Positions 18,293 to 27,252 of a stretch of DNA of 64,000 bases are shown here, piece by piece. The stretch is from Bermanella sp047621325 (GTDB lineage: Bacteria; Pseudomonadota; Gammaproteobacteria; Pseudomonadales; Oceanobacteraceae): positions 56,677-120,676 of the forward strand of contig JBLHLT010000012.1 in the NCBI GenBank assembly GCA_047621325.1, written 5' to 3'. The position numbers were made by a program, and so were the translations under genes. The notes under the pieces were generated by a model. It ran no database searches. It saw only the letters and a list, made by a program, of their open reading frames with translations, and was not told the DNA's origin. Each line of letters begins with the position of its first letter. Within the stretch, counting starts at the first letter, position 1.

Positions 18293-18736
18293 ATGTACGG
18301 CACCATTTTATTATTACACATTCTTGCCGCCACCATTTGGACGGGCGGGCACATCGTATTATCGGTAGTGATTTTACCCAAAGTATTACGCGAACGATCC
18401 CCCGAACAATTATTACAGTTTGAATCAGTCTATGAAAAAATCGGCATGCCTGCGCTAATCATACAAGTGGTCACTGGATTATGGATGGCTCATACCATGC
18501 TACCAGACGTAGCCGCATGGTTTGACATGAGCAACCCAATTGCTCACGTAATTTTATTAAAACTGTCACTGCTGACCCTAACACTCATGTTTGCACTTGA
18601 TGCGCGCTTTAGAGTGATCCCTGTGTTATCGCAACACAACCTAGTAGACATGGCTTGCCATATTATTCCTGTGACCATTATCTCTATTTTGTTTGTGGTG
18701 GTGGGTGTGTCGTTTAGGACGGGGTGGTTTTATTAG
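18293..18736 (+). CDS. CopD-like integral membrane protein
   Basis: The 147-aa protein has four hydrophobic helices. The N-terminal motif LLHILAATIWTGGH and scattered conserved His residues (H9, H20, later LVDMACHIIP) resemble the CopD/YncD-like membrane domain family, whose members may bind copper or heme. It is shorter than true copper-resistance CopD, so a copper function is not established. It starts only 22 bases after a strong terminator and must have its own promoter or rely on readthrough. Confidence 0.65.
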   Translation: MYGTILLLHILAATIWTGGHIVLSVVILPKVLRERSPEQLLQFESVYEKIGMPALIIQVVTGLWMAHTMLPDVAAWFDMSNPIAHVILLKLSLLTLTLMFALDARFRVIPVLSQHNLVDMACHIIPVTIISILFVVVGVSFRTGWFY

Positions 18737-19004
18737 TTGTAATATTCCGGCCCGTCATACCGGACGCGAGGTGAGTTTGTAGAAGGGAGCAGAATTAATA
18801 TCCATATCGTGTGATTTTTATTTCTAGAGTGTTATTTATTATTGCTCTATGTGGCACTCTGAAATTGCTGCCAAGTTACTACCTAATAAGTTAATTCATC
18901 CCGTGTCAAAAAGTGGCACAGCTCATTAAGGCGCCAAAACTCAACCAAAAATCATCCTCGCTATGCATAGTATTGTTATCTCTAAGGCTCTATATAGATT
19001 GAAG

Positions 19005-19607
19005 CTAAGAACGCCCTAGCTGAACCCTTTCTCTCGTTAAACTGTAATCATCACCAGACATCCGCGCAATGGCATCCAGTTTATCGCTGTTGATTTTACC
19101 ATCGGCGACGGCGTTGTCATTTACATGCACAGCAATCACATCGCCTAAAATTAAATGGCCTGACAATGCTTGATCACCCAGATCAACAATTTGATTTAAT
19201 TTGCATTCAAAGCTCACTACCGCATTGGCGACTCGCGGCGGTTTAATAAAATCCGATTCTGCTTTTGTAATACCTGCATATTCAAACTCGTCAGTATCAT
19301 GCGGCAGGTTATGGCCGCTTTTATTCATGACGTCTAACTGTGATGCGCTAACGGTATTGATGACAAACTCCCCTTGTTCGCGGATATTTCTTAGGGTGTC
19401 TTTTGCTTGCGCATCTTGGTTGTACATTGGGTTAAAACACACGATGGGTGGATTGGCGCTGGCAACGGTAAAAAATGAAAAAGGCGCTAAATTTACATGG
19501 CCATCAACCGATATGCTCGACACCCAAGCGATTGGTCGGGGCACTATGCCACCAATCAGCAGTTTGTAGTTTTCTTGAGGGGTTAACTTAGCCGTTTCAA
19601 AGCGCAT
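19005..19607 (-). CDS. Flavin reductase family (FMN-binding split-barrel) protein
   Basis: The product is 200 aa. The N-terminal pattern YKLLIGGIVPRPIAWVSS...NLAPFSFFTVASANPP is diagnostic for the flavin reductase-like, FMN-binding split-barrel family (DIM6/NTAB group). Members use NAD(P)H to reduce flavin or act as the reductase of two-component oxygenases; no partner oxygenase is nearby, so the substrate is unknown. Soluble and monocistronic. Confidence 0.85.
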   Translation of the reverse strand: MRFETAKLTPQENYKLLIGGIVPRPIAWVSSISVDGHVNLAPFSFFTVASANPPIVCFNPMYNQDAQAKDTLRNIREQGEFVINTVSASQLDVMNKSGHNLPHDTDEFEYAGITKAESDFIKPPRVANAVVSFECKLNQIVDLGDQALSGHLILGDVIAVHVNDNAVADGKINSDKLDAIARMSGDDYSLTRERVQLGRS

Positions 19608-19863
19608 TTTATGTCCTAGGGTTATGCTTATTTTGCCATCATATCGGTATTTTACAGATGCCGTTAGACTGGACTCTGTTAAGAAAGAGGCATAGCAGGC
19701 TAAACCTAGGAATTTCCCCCATTTACATAACTAACCAAGACTATTGCCGCGAAAACCCCGATAATCCCCCCAAATTACGATCAACAGCTGAAGGCAGTGG
19801 TTAAACCTTAGGAAAACTAAGGTTAAGACTGACCAGAGCACAGTTATACGGTGGACACGCTTC

Positions 19864-22056
19864 ATGGAAATCAAAGTCAATTTTCTCGACAACCTCAGGC
19901 TTGAAGCCAAGTTTGATGATTATACGGTGATCGCCGATCAGCCTATTCGTTACAAAGGCGATGCATCGGCCCCTGGGCCGTTTGATTACTTCTTAGCATC
20001 ATCGGCCTTGTGTGCGGCCTATTTTGTTAAGGTCTATTGCGCCGCCCGTGATATCCCGACCGATGACATTCGTTTATCGCAAAACAACATCGTTGATCCT
20101 GAAGACCGCTATAACCAGATATTTCAAATACAGGTAGAGCTGCCAGACACCATTTCAGATAAAGACCGCACCGGTATTCTGCGGTCGATTGAACGCTGCA
20201 CCGTGAAAAAAGTGGTGCAAGCAGGCCCTGAGTTTAAAATTGAAGCGGTTAAAAGTTTAGACGCCGACGCACAGGCCATGTTGATGGGGCAGGCAGATGA
20301 TGGTGCTGAGACGTTTATCTTAGGCAAAGACCTACCGCTAGAACAAACCATCGCCAACATGACCAATATCTTAGCTGACTTGGGGATGAAGATTGAAATT
20401 TCGTCTTGGCGTAATATTGTGCCCAATGTGTGGTCATTGCATATTCGTGATGCGGCGACGCCAATGTGTTTTACCAATGGTAAAGGCGCCAGTAAAGAGA
20501 GCGCATTGTGTTCGGCATTGGGTGAATTTATTGAACGCTTAAACTGCAATTTCTTTTATAACGACCAGTTTCTTGGGCAAGACATTGCCAACAGCAAATT
20601 TGTTCACTACCCCAATGAAAAATGGTTTCAGCTTGAAGCCGATGATGCATTACCCGCGGGCATTTTAGATGACTATACCCGTGACATTTACGACCCAGAA
20701 GGTGAGCTACGCGGCTCACACTTAATTGATACGAATTCGGGGAACCGTGAGCGCGGTATTTGTTCGATTCCGTATGTGCGTCAGTCTGACGGCGAGACGG
20801 TTTATTTTCCATCTAACCTGATTGAAAATTTATTTTTAAGCAACGGCATGAGCGCGGGCAATAATGTAAACGAAGCCAAAGTGCAGTGTTTATCAGAAAT
20901 ATTTGAGCGTGCCGTTAAACGACAAATCATCGAACAAGAAATCGTACTGCCAGATGTGCCACAAGCCGTCATAAACAAATACCCAAGTATTGTTGAGGGC
21001 ATTAAAGCACTTGAAGCACAGGGTTTTCCGATTGTGGTGAAAGACGCGTCGTTAGGCGGCCAGTTTCCGGTGATGTGTGTCACGTTGATGAACCCTAAAA
21101 CCGGTGGTGTGTTTGCGTCATTTGGTGCGCACCCAAGTTTCGAAGCGGCGTTAGAGCGTAGCCTAACCGAGCTGTTACAAGGTCGCAGCTTTGAAGGGTT
21201 AAACGATGTGCCTAAACCCACGTTTAATAGTATGGCGGTGTCCGAGCCTGAAAACTTTGTTGAACACTTTATTGATTCAACCGGTGTGATCTCTTGGCAC
21301 TTTTTTAGCGCCAAGCAAGACTATGAATTTTGTGAGTGGGATTTTTCTGGCACCAACGAAGAAGAATCCGATTGTTTATTTGGTATGTTAGAGTCTATTG
21401 GCAAAGAAGCGTATATCGCAGAGTTTTCGGATATCGGTTCGGCGTGCCGTATTCTGGTACCCGATTATTCAGAAGTGTATCCGGTTGATGATCTTATCTG
21501 GGACAATACCAACAAAGCATTGGATTACCGTGAAGACATTCTAAACCTTCACATACTGGATGATGATGCTCTCGCCAGTTTAGTTGAACGCCTAGAAGAA
21601 AGTCAGCTTGATAACTACACCGACATCATTACTCTGATAGGTGTCGAGTTTGACGAAAACACCGTTTGGGGCCAGTTGACGATTCTTGAGTTAAAAATCT
21701 TAATTTACCTTGCACTGGGTGAGTTAGAAGAAGCCATCGAGCTAGTCGAAACCTTCTTACAGTTTAACGACAATACCGTCGAGCGCGGATTGTTTTACCA
21801 AGCCATGAACGCCGTACTCGAAGTCGCCGTTGATGAAGAATTAGAACTGGATGATTACATTGGCAACTTCACCCGCATGTTTGGCCAAGATGTTATGGAC
21901 AATGTAGTCGGTTCGGTTAGCGGTGATGTAAGATTCTACGGCTTAACCAAAACCAGTATGAACCTAGAAGGTTTAGATAAACACTTGCGCTTGATCGACA
22001 GTTATAAAAAGCTGCATAGTGCCCGTGCAATAAAAGCCGGTATTACACTGTGTTAA
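19864..22056 (+). CDS. ycaO: OsmC-YcaO fusion protein (RimO-linked YcaO type)
   Basis: The product is 730 aa. Residues 1-135 form an OsmC/Ohr-like domain with the two Cys expected of the peroxiredoxin-like family (one in SSALCAAYF, one in ERCTVKKVV). Residues about 160-580 are a YcaO domain (GKGASKESALCSALGEFIERL, SNGMSAGNNVNEAKVQCLSEIFERAVK), an ATP-dependent cyclodehydratase-like fold. A helical C-terminal extension follows. E. coli YcaO, which lacks the OsmC part, assists RimO in methylthiolating ribosomal protein S12. No precursor peptide or partner cyclodehydratase is adjacent, so a RiPP role is unlikely. An 8-bp hairpin (AACCTTAG/CTAAGGTT, 19804-19824) lies in the leader. Confidence 0.88.
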   Translation: MEIKVNFLDNLRLEAKFDDYTVIADQPIRYKGDASAPGPFDYFLASSALCAAYFVKVYCAARDIPTDDIRLSQNNIVDPEDRYNQIFQIQVELPDTISDKDRTGILRSIERCTVKKVVQAGPEFKIEAVKSLDADAQAMLMGQADDGAETFILGKDLPLEQTIANMTNILADLGMKIEISSWRNIVPNVWSLHIRDAATPMCFTNGKGASKESALCSALGEFIERLNCNFFYNDQFLGQDIANSKFVHYPNEKWFQLEADDALPAGILDDYTRDIYDPEGELRGSHLIDTNSGNRERGICSIPYVRQSDGETVYFPSNLIENLFLSNGMSAGNNVNEAKVQCLSEIFERAVKRQIIEQEIVLPDVPQAVINKYPSIVEGIKALEAQGFPIVVKDASLGGQFPVMCVTLMNPKTGGVFASFGAHPSFEAALERSLTELLQGRSFEGLNDVPKPTFNSMAVSEPENFVEHFIDSTGVISWHFFSAKQDYEFCEWDFSGTNEEESDCLFGMLESIGKEAYIAEFSDIGSACRILVPDYSEVYPVDDLIWDNTNKALDYREDILNLHILDDDALASLVERLEESQLDNYTDIITLIGVEFDENTVWGQLTILELKILIYLALGELEEAIELVETFLQFNDNTVERGLFYQAMNAVLEVAVDEELELDDYIGNFTRMFGQDVMDNVVGSVSGDVRFYGLTKTSMNLEGLDKHLRLIDSYKKLHSARAIKAGITLC

Positions 22057-22071
22057 TTATCACCGCGACGA

Positions 22072-22104
22072 ACTGAGAATAAAATACGAGATTTTATTCT
22101 CAGT
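22072..22104. other. Perfect 14-bp hairpin between ycaO and the GNAT gene
   Basis: Arms ACTGAGAATAAAAT / ATTTTATTCTCAGT with a 5-nt loop (ACGAG), 16 bases after the ycaO stop. It lacks a following T-run, so it may be an RNA processing or stability element, or an operator for the downstream gene. Confidence 0.55.
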
Positions 22105-22135
22105 ACTCGCGATTTATATATCAAGGATGATATGA

Positions 22136-22696
22136 ATGTCATTTCCCAATCTACAAACACCACGTTTAACGTTAATACAATTAACGCACCACGATACTGA
22201 TGACATCTTCAACTTGTTTAGTGATGACGCTGTAATCAAATATTATGATTTGGCCGCGCTTCAAGAACATCATCAAGCCTTAGATATTATTAATTTTTTT
22301 AATCAACGATATGACGATAAAAGTGGTATTCGTTGGGCTATTCGCTTGAAAGAGAGTGATCAGCTTATTGGCACTTGCGGATTTAATTCATGGAGCCAGA
22401 AGATGAAAAACGCGGTATTAGGTTATGATTTATTGCCTGTATATTGGGGACGTGGGTATGCAACAGAAGCGGTGCATCGTATTATAAAAGCCGCGTTTGA
22501 TGGTGTATTACCATGCGGGGCGCTTCATCGTATACAGGGTGATACCGTGCCTGATAATCAGGCATCACAAGCGGTACTAACCAAAGTGGGATTTAAAGAA
22601 GAGGGTATAAGACGTCAAAGTGGTTATTGGAAAGAGCAATTTCATGACCTTAAATGCTTTGGCTTAATACAGCCTGAATATAATGGCGCGGAGTAA
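22136..22696 (+). CDS. GNAT acetyltransferase, RimJ/RimL type
   Basis: The product is 186 aa. The sequence TPRLTLIQL...IGTCGFNSW...LGYDLLPVYWGRGYATEAV...NQASQAVLTKVGFKEEG follows the RimJ/RimL-like acetyltransferase pattern, with the acetyl-CoA-binding R-G-x-A segment at WGRGYATEA. It transfers acetyl from acetyl-CoA to an amine; the substrate cannot be told from sequence. The start at 22136 follows AAGGATG. It lies downstream of ycaO, separated by a hairpin, and ends at a bidirectional terminator. Confidence 0.88.
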   Translation: MSFPNLQTPRLTLIQLTHHDTDDIFNLFSDDAVIKYYDLAALQEHHQALDIINFFNQRYDDKSGIRWAIRLKESDQLIGTCGFNSWSQKMKNAVLGYDLLPVYWGRGYATEAVHRIIKAAFDGVLPCGALHRIQGDTVPDNQASQAVLTKVGFKEEGIRRQSGYWKEQFHDLKCFGLIQPEYNGAE

Positions 22697-22738
22697 TCCT
22701 TAATAGTTAAAGTGTATGTTTGTTAATATACCACCCAT

Positions 22739-22772
22739 AAAAAAACCGATTCACTAATGAATCGGTTTTTTT
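22739..22772. terminator. Bidirectional terminator between GNAT gene and narK
   Basis: AAAAAACCGATTCA-CTAA-TGAATCGGTTTTTT: a stem of at least 9 bp with A-run and T-run on opposite sides, serving the two convergent genes. Confidence 0.9.
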
Positions 22773-22807
22773 GTTTGCGTTAAATAATGAATTATCTAAT
22801 TCATATA

Positions 22808-24460
22808 TTATGGATTGTAGAATTCACCATTTTTACGAAGATAGAAAAACCAGTTTACAATCAAGCACAATGCGTAAAACACAGCAAAGCCAACCAGCGC
22901 GTACTCAGGTGTGGTCATTTTGATTTGTTCACCTAATACTTTAGGAATGTAGAACGCACCGTAGGCGGCGACGGCTGATGTCCAACCCAGTACTGGGCCT
23001 GCTTGTTCTTTGTTAAATACCATAGCGATGGTGCGGAAAGTAGAACCGTTACCAATACCAGTGGCCGCAAACAAGGCTAAGAACAATAAGAAGAACTCAA
23101 CGAAGTATTCTTCAGGTGTTGCTGACTGGTAAGCCGCTTGCATGTAGTAAGCCACACCAAGCGCCGCTGCCACCATAACCGCTGCACAAATTTGAGTCAC
23201 CAATGCACCACCCACTTTATCGGCAATCCAACCACCTACTGGGCGAATCAAGGCACCAATGAATGGACCCATCCAAGCATACATAAGTGCACTAGGGCCG
23301 TTAGCATTAATAGTACTGTGCGTCATAACGCCATCGACCATAATGTGCTGGTAACCAAAGATCACTTTAATCGACAGTGGGAACGACGCCGCAAAACCAA
23401 TGAACGAACCAAATGTCATGGTGTAAATCACACTCATCACCCAAGTGTGTTTGTTGCCAAAGATTTTGTATTGACGCTCAAGTGACTGACCAATTTGACC
23501 CGGGATTTTTTTCAGTAATAAAACCGTAGATGCAATAACAATAAGCAACACGATTTCTTTAGGCACACCAAAACCAGAACCATTTACGCTTTCAGGTAGT
23601 AATAACCACAAACCAAAAATAGCGGTTACAAAACCAATGGCTAACATGCCAGTCATGCCTGCGAACGCACCTAGTGGGCTAGGTGTTGTTGGGCTGACAT
23701 CTTGCGTACGCAAGTTGTTCATACCAAACCAGCCAGCGAATGCCAGTGGTACTAATAGTAGTAACCAAACAAAACCTGCGTTATGGATGTATGAATCCGT
23801 ACCCGCTGGGATTTTACCAATCAAAGTACCAGAGGTATTTTCAAGTACCATTGGCTCGCCACCAAAAATGGCAAAGGTCATGAACAGCGGCACAATAATT
23901 TGCATGCTGGTCACGCCGAAATTACCTAAACCTGCATTTAATCCTAGCGCTAAACCTTGTTGGTTTTTTGGGTAGAAAAAATTGATGTTAGACATAGACG
24001 ATGCAAAGTTACCGCCGCCTAGGCCAGATAGTAGAGCCAAGAGTTGGAACACCCAAAGTGGCGTATTCATATCTTGTAGAGCAAAGCCAGTTCCCACGGC
24101 AGGGATCATCAGTAATGCGGTGGTAAAGAAAATAACGTTGCGCCCGCCAAACGGGCGAATAAAGAAACTACTTGGAATACGTAGCGTTGCGCCAGTTAAA
24201 CCGGCAATTGCCATTAATGTGAAAAGCTCAGACTTAGCAAAGGGAAATCCAAGGTTAAGCATTTGTACGGTAATGATGCCCCAGTACAGCCAGACCGCAA
24301 AACCGCATAATAAGCTTGGGATAGAAATCCAAAGGTTACGACTTGCGACTTTTTTGCCCGTACTTTCCCAGAATTTACTGTCTTCTGGGTTCCAGTCTTG
24401 AATGTCTCCCCCTCCGGAGTACTGGCCCTTAGGCCCCGATACTTGATGGGTGTTTGACAT
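22808..24460 (-). CDS. narK: Nitrate/nitrite MFS transporter, E. coli NarK/NarU type
   Basis: The product is 550 aa with 12 predicted membrane helices. The N-terminal segment (WNPEDSKFWESTGKKVASRNLWISIPSLL, residues about 23-51) and the nitrate signature GGGNFASSMSNINFFYPKNQQG...NAGLGNFGVTSMQ are those of E. coli NarK/NarU, which exchange nitrate for nitrite. ATG 24460 is chosen because GGAGG lies five bases upstream; an in-frame GTG at 24466 overlaps that site. An extra loop after helix 5 makes it longer than E. coli NarK. It works with NarG by importing nitrate and exporting nitrite. Confidence 0.94.
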   Translation of the reverse strand: MSNTHQVSGPKGQYSGGGDIQDWNPEDSKFWESTGKKVASRNLWISIPSLLCGFAVWLYWGIITVQMLNLGFPFAKSELFTLMAIAGLTGATLRIPSSFFIRPFGGRNVIFFTTALLMIPAVGTGFALQDMNTPLWVFQLLALLSGLGGGNFASSMSNINFFYPKNQQGLALGLNAGLGNFGVTSMQIIVPLFMTFAIFGGEPMVLENTSGTLIGKIPAGTDSYIHNAGFVWLLLLVPLAFAGWFGMNNLRTQDVSPTTPSPLGAFAGMTGMLAIGFVTAIFGLWLLLPESVNGSGFGVPKEIVLLIVIASTVLLLKKIPGQIGQSLERQYKIFGNKHTWVMSVIYTMTFGSFIGFAASFPLSIKVIFGYQHIMVDGVMTHSTINANGPSALMYAWMGPFIGALIRPVGGWIADKVGGALVTQICAAVMVAAALGVAYYMQAAYQSATPEEYFVEFFLLFLALFAATGIGNGSTFRTIAMVFNKEQAGPVLGWTSAVAAYGAFYIPKVLGEQIKMTTPEYALVGFAVFYALCLIVNWFFYLRKNGEFYNP

Positions 24461-24682
24461 AGTCACCTCCTGAGTGAAATAGATTAAATAAGTTCCATAT
24501 TCACTATGATGCTTACCTTTAATAGCGGCAATAATTATGAGTGGGTAGAAGATTCGAGCTATTACGATATATTTTATAAGTCGAGGTAATAAAAGCGGTG
24601 AATTTTTTAAATTACGTTATTAAAAAGCGTATTTTTATCCACAGTGGGTAGCCTAGCCGGGCTAGGAGTAACCCTTAGGGAG

Positions 24683-24709
24683 TAATCCCCTTGCTAAGCA
24701 AGGGGATTA
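24683..24709. other. Perfect 12-bp hairpin in the narK-narL region
   Basis: TAATCCCCTTGC / GCAAGGGGATTA with a 3-nt loop. No T-run follows on either strand. If narK transcription starts near 24700 it would form close to the 5' end of that mRNA; otherwise it may be an operator. Confidence 0.5.
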
Positions 24710-24735
24710 AAGGATAATAGTTTTTATCCGCTTAT

Positions 24736-24749
24736 TTGATGTGTATCAA
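24736..24749. promoter_or_regulatory. FNR box
   Basis: TTGAT-GTGT-ATCAA is a perfect match to the FNR/ANR consensus. It is centred 62 bases before the narL start; a start near 24784 with a weak -10 (CAGTAT) would put it at -41.5. On the minus strand TTTAAT (24711-24706) would give the same spacing for narK, so the site may drive both. Confidence 0.7.
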
Positions 24750-24804
24750 TCTTATTGTTTAACCGCTATGAAACAGTATGGTTAACTAGATTAAAGAGAA
24801 TTTT

Positions 24805-25452
24805 ATGACAGACGTCGCCACCATCATGATTGTAGATGACCATCCTTTATTACGAAAAGGATTGCGTCAATTGTTTGAGCTTGAAGATGATCTAGAGTTA
24901 ATCGCTGAAGCCAGTAGTGGTGCAGAAGCATTATCCATTGTTGAAGAAGCCGATCCCGATTTAATTATTTTAGATTTAAATATGCAAGGCATGGACGGCA
25001 TTGAAACATTAAAGGCCATGCGTGATAAAGGGGTTGCGGCTCGCATCGTGATGTTAACCGTCAGTGACCATGATGAAGATGTGGTGGCAGCTATTACTAA
25101 TGGTGCCGATGGCTTTTTACTAAAAGACATGGACCCAGAAGAAATCATTCGTAAAGTGCGTCAAGCGGCATTAGGCCAAATGGTCATTAGTGATCGCTTA
25201 GCAGAAGTGTTAGCCAGTGCGCTGCGTCGCCCTAATAAACCGGCAAATAATGTTGTAGAAAGTTTAACGGCTCGTGAGTTAGAGATTTTAAAACTCATCA
25301 CTAAAGGGTTGAGTAATAAATTAATAGCACGCGAATTAGACATCAGCGACAGTACGGTAAAAGTACACGTTAAACATGTTTTGAAAAAAATGAATTTACG
25401 TAGTCGTGTAGAAGCCGCAGTATGGGCGGTAAACGAGTTATCGGATAATTAA
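24805..25452 (+). CDS. narL: Nitrate/nitrite response regulator NarL
   Basis: The product is 215 aa. It has a receiver domain with acidic pocket D11/D12, phospho-acceptor D57 (LIILDLNMQGMDG), conserved T and K107-region (LLKDMDPEE), and a C-terminal LuxR-type helix-turn-helix (LTARELEILKLITKGLSNKLIARELDISDSTVKVHVKHVLKKM). It is phosphorylated by NarX and would bind the heptamer sites upstream of narG, narK and others. It forms an operon with moeA (13-base gap), rather than with narX. Confidence 0.95.
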   Translation: MTDVATIMIVDDHPLLRKGLRQLFELEDDLELIAEASSGAEALSIVEEADPDLIILDLNMQGMDGIETLKAMRDKGVAARIVMLTVSDHDEDVVAAITNGADGFLLKDMDPEEIIRKVRQAALGQMVISDRLAEVLASALRRPNKPANNVVESLTARELEILKLITKGLSNKLIARELDISDSTVKVHVKHVLKKMNLRSRVEAAVWAVNELSDN

Positions 25453-25465
25453 AAAGAAGTAAATT

Positions 25466-26701
25466 ATGACTGACTGTTGTAGTGCTCCGGGTTTGACGCC
25501 ATTTCACATCGCTCTTGATCAATTGTTATCACAAATTAATGTCACGCAAAAAACAGAACAGGTTGCGCTAGAGCATGTTTGTGGACGAATCTTAGCGCAA
25601 GATATTATCAGTGATGTACAAATCCCCTCGGCGGATAACAGCGCAATGGATGGCTACGCCATTCGCAGTAGTGACTTGGTCAGCGTACAAACTTTTTTAC
25701 AAGTGGGCAAAGTGTTTGCTGGTCATCCTCTAGACCAACGCATTGAAGCAGGCCAATGTGCGCGCATTATGACAGGCGGGCAAATACCAGCGGGTTGTGA
25801 TGCGGTGGTGATGCAAGAGAACACACAAAGCCAAGGCGATGACATCACCATTTTACAAACGCCAGCAGAAGGTGAAAATATTCGCCGCGCAGGTGAAGAC
25901 ATCCGCATAGGTCAAATCTTATTAAGGGTTGGTCGACGTTTAACCCCTGCCGACGTAGGTTTACTTGCCAGTTTAGGTGTGGCACAAATAACGGTGTTTC
26001 AGGCGGTCACGGTTGCAGTGATCAGTACCGGCGATGAATTACAAAAACCCGGTGGTGAACTAAAACCTGGCCAATTCTACGAAAGTAATGGCTACACGGT
26101 TACGGCATTACTTGAACGCTTTGGTGTGAAGGTAATTAATTTTGGCATAGTGCCCGACGACATAGCCGTGTTACGTGATACTTTTTTACAAGCCGATGCA
26201 CAGGCCGATGTAGTAGTGACATCAGGTGGTGTATCAGTGGGTGAAGCGGATTACACCAAAACAGTAATTGAAGAAATAGGGCGCATTGATTTTTGGAAGT
26301 TGGCCATTAAGCCGGGTAAACCGTTTGCGTTTGGTCATTTACCCAATAGTTATGTAATTGGTTTACCAGGCAACCCAGTTAGTGCGTTGGTGACCTTGCA
26401 TCAGTTGGCGGTGCCAATGTTGCGTAAAATATCGGGACAGGTTGCACAACAGCCGTTACGTTTAAAAGCCGTGACCCAAGGTAAATTACGTAAGCGCCCT
26501 GGGCGTATGGATTTTCAACGTGGTCGTTTTGTTATTTCTGCCGCTGGTGACATCGAAGTACAAGCAACGGGCGCACAAGGTTCGGGAATTTTAACCTCAA
26601 TGAGTGAGGCCAACTGCTACATTGTATTGCCACAAGACAGCGGCAGTGTTGAAGCGGGTGACGTGGTGATGATAGAACCATTTGATAGCTTGTTAAACTA
26701 A
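25466..26701 (+). CDS. moeA: Molybdopterin molybdenumtransferase MoeA
   Basis: The 411-aa cytosolic protein inserts molybdate into adenylylated molybdopterin to give Mo-molybdopterin. Family landmarks are SADNSAMDGYAIRS, GQCARIMTGGQIPAGCDAVVMQE, SGGVSVGEADY, KPGKPFAFG and GLPGNPVSALVTLHQ. It is co-transcribed with narL, tying cofactor synthesis to the nitrate signal, and lies convergent with the moaA-moaE operon, separated by a terminator. Confidence 0.96.
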   Translation: MTDCCSAPGLTPFHIALDQLLSQINVTQKTEQVALEHVCGRILAQDIISDVQIPSADNSAMDGYAIRSSDLVSVQTFLQVGKVFAGHPLDQRIEAGQCARIMTGGQIPAGCDAVVMQENTQSQGDDITILQTPAEGENIRRAGEDIRIGQILLRVGRRLTPADVGLLASLGVAQITVFQAVTVAVISTGDELQKPGGELKPGQFYESNGYTVTALLERFGVKVINFGIVPDDIAVLRDTFLQADAQADVVVTSGGVSVGEADYTKTVIEEIGRIDFWKLAIKPGKPFAFGHLPNSYVIGLPGNPVSALVTLHQLAVPMLRKISGQVAQQPLRLKAVTQGKLRKRPGRMDFQRGRFVISAAGDIEVQATGAQGSGILTSMSEANCYIVLPQDSGSVEAGDVVMIEPFDSLLN

Positions 26702-26716
26702 GCGAATCAAAACAAT

Positions 26717-26764
26717 AAAACCTTGGTGAATGTTTATTTAATGAAGCATTACCAAGGTTTTTTT
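26717..26764. terminator. Terminator between moeA and moaE
   Basis: AAAACCTTGGT ... ACCAAGGTTTT stem (11 bp, extended by AATG/CATT past a bulge) with an A-run on the left and a run of T on the right, suited to both convergent operons. Confidence 0.8.
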
Positions 26765-26781
26765 ATGGGCAACAAAAGTGT

Positions 26782-27252
26782 CTATTGCCACTTTTCTAAT
26801 GCATGCTTGTCTTTTTCTGCGGCACTCACCCAGGTATCACCTTGATGAGTGGTTTCTTTTTTCCAAAACGGCGCTTGGTTTTTTAAATAATCCATCATAA
26901 ATGCGCAGGCTTCAAACGCACTTTCACGGTGTTGGCTGCTCACGGCGGCAAATACGATTTGATCAGCAAGGTTAAGCTGCCCGACACGATGGATTAAACG
27001 AACCCGTGAAATCGGCCAACGTGCCTTGGCTTTTTCTACAATGCCAGCCAAAGCTTTTTTGGTCATGCTGGGGTAATGCTCAAGATATAACCCCGTTACA
27101 TCGTTGCCTTGGTTGTAGTCACGCACCAAGCCCGTAAAAAAAACAATGGCACCGTCTTGCTGATTGTTTTCACGCATCATTTGGTATTCGTATTGAATAT
27201 CAAAATCGGCTTCTTGCACGTTTATAAAATCAGAATGTGACACATTAACCAC
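26782..27252 (-). CDS. moaE: Molybdopterin synthase catalytic subunit MoaE
   Basis: The product is 156 aa. With MoaD it converts precursor Z (cPMP) to molybdopterin by adding two dithiolene sulfurs. The motifs FTGLVRDYNQGNDVTGLYLEHYPSM, RLIHRVGQL and FWKKE with its active-site Lys are present. The start is GTG, either 27252 (8-base overlap with moaD) or 27243, where GGTGG of the moaD end could serve as ribosome-binding site; I cannot decide between them. Last gene of moaA-mobA-moaB-moaC-moaD-moaE. Confidence 0.95.
   Translation of the reverse strand: MVNVSHSDFINVQEADFDIQYEYQMMRENNQQDGAIVFFTGLVRDYNQGNDVTGLYLEHYPSMTKKALAGIVEKAKARWPISRVRLIHRVGQLNLADQIVFAAVSSQHRESAFEACAFMMDYLKNQAPFWKKETTHQGDTWVSAAEKDKHALEKWQ

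Larger units (their letters stand above)
24461..24804. other. narK-narL divergent regulatory region
   Basis: About 340 bases between the narK and narL starts. It holds an FNR box (24736-24749), a 12-bp hairpin (24683-24709) and several NarL-like heptamers (AGGAGTA at 24664-24670 matches fully; two GTGGGTA copies match at six of seven). No ORF is convincing here. Confidence 0.7.

Noticed and set aside
18293..18736. True copper-resistance protein CopD
   Set aside because: It is about half the usual length and has no copper operon around it; kept only as CopD-like.
19864..22056. RiPP (azole peptide) biosynthesis cluster around YcaO
   Set aside because: No precursor peptide, dehydrogenase, partner protein or exporter is adjacent, and the OsmC-YcaO form matches the housekeeping RimO-linked group.
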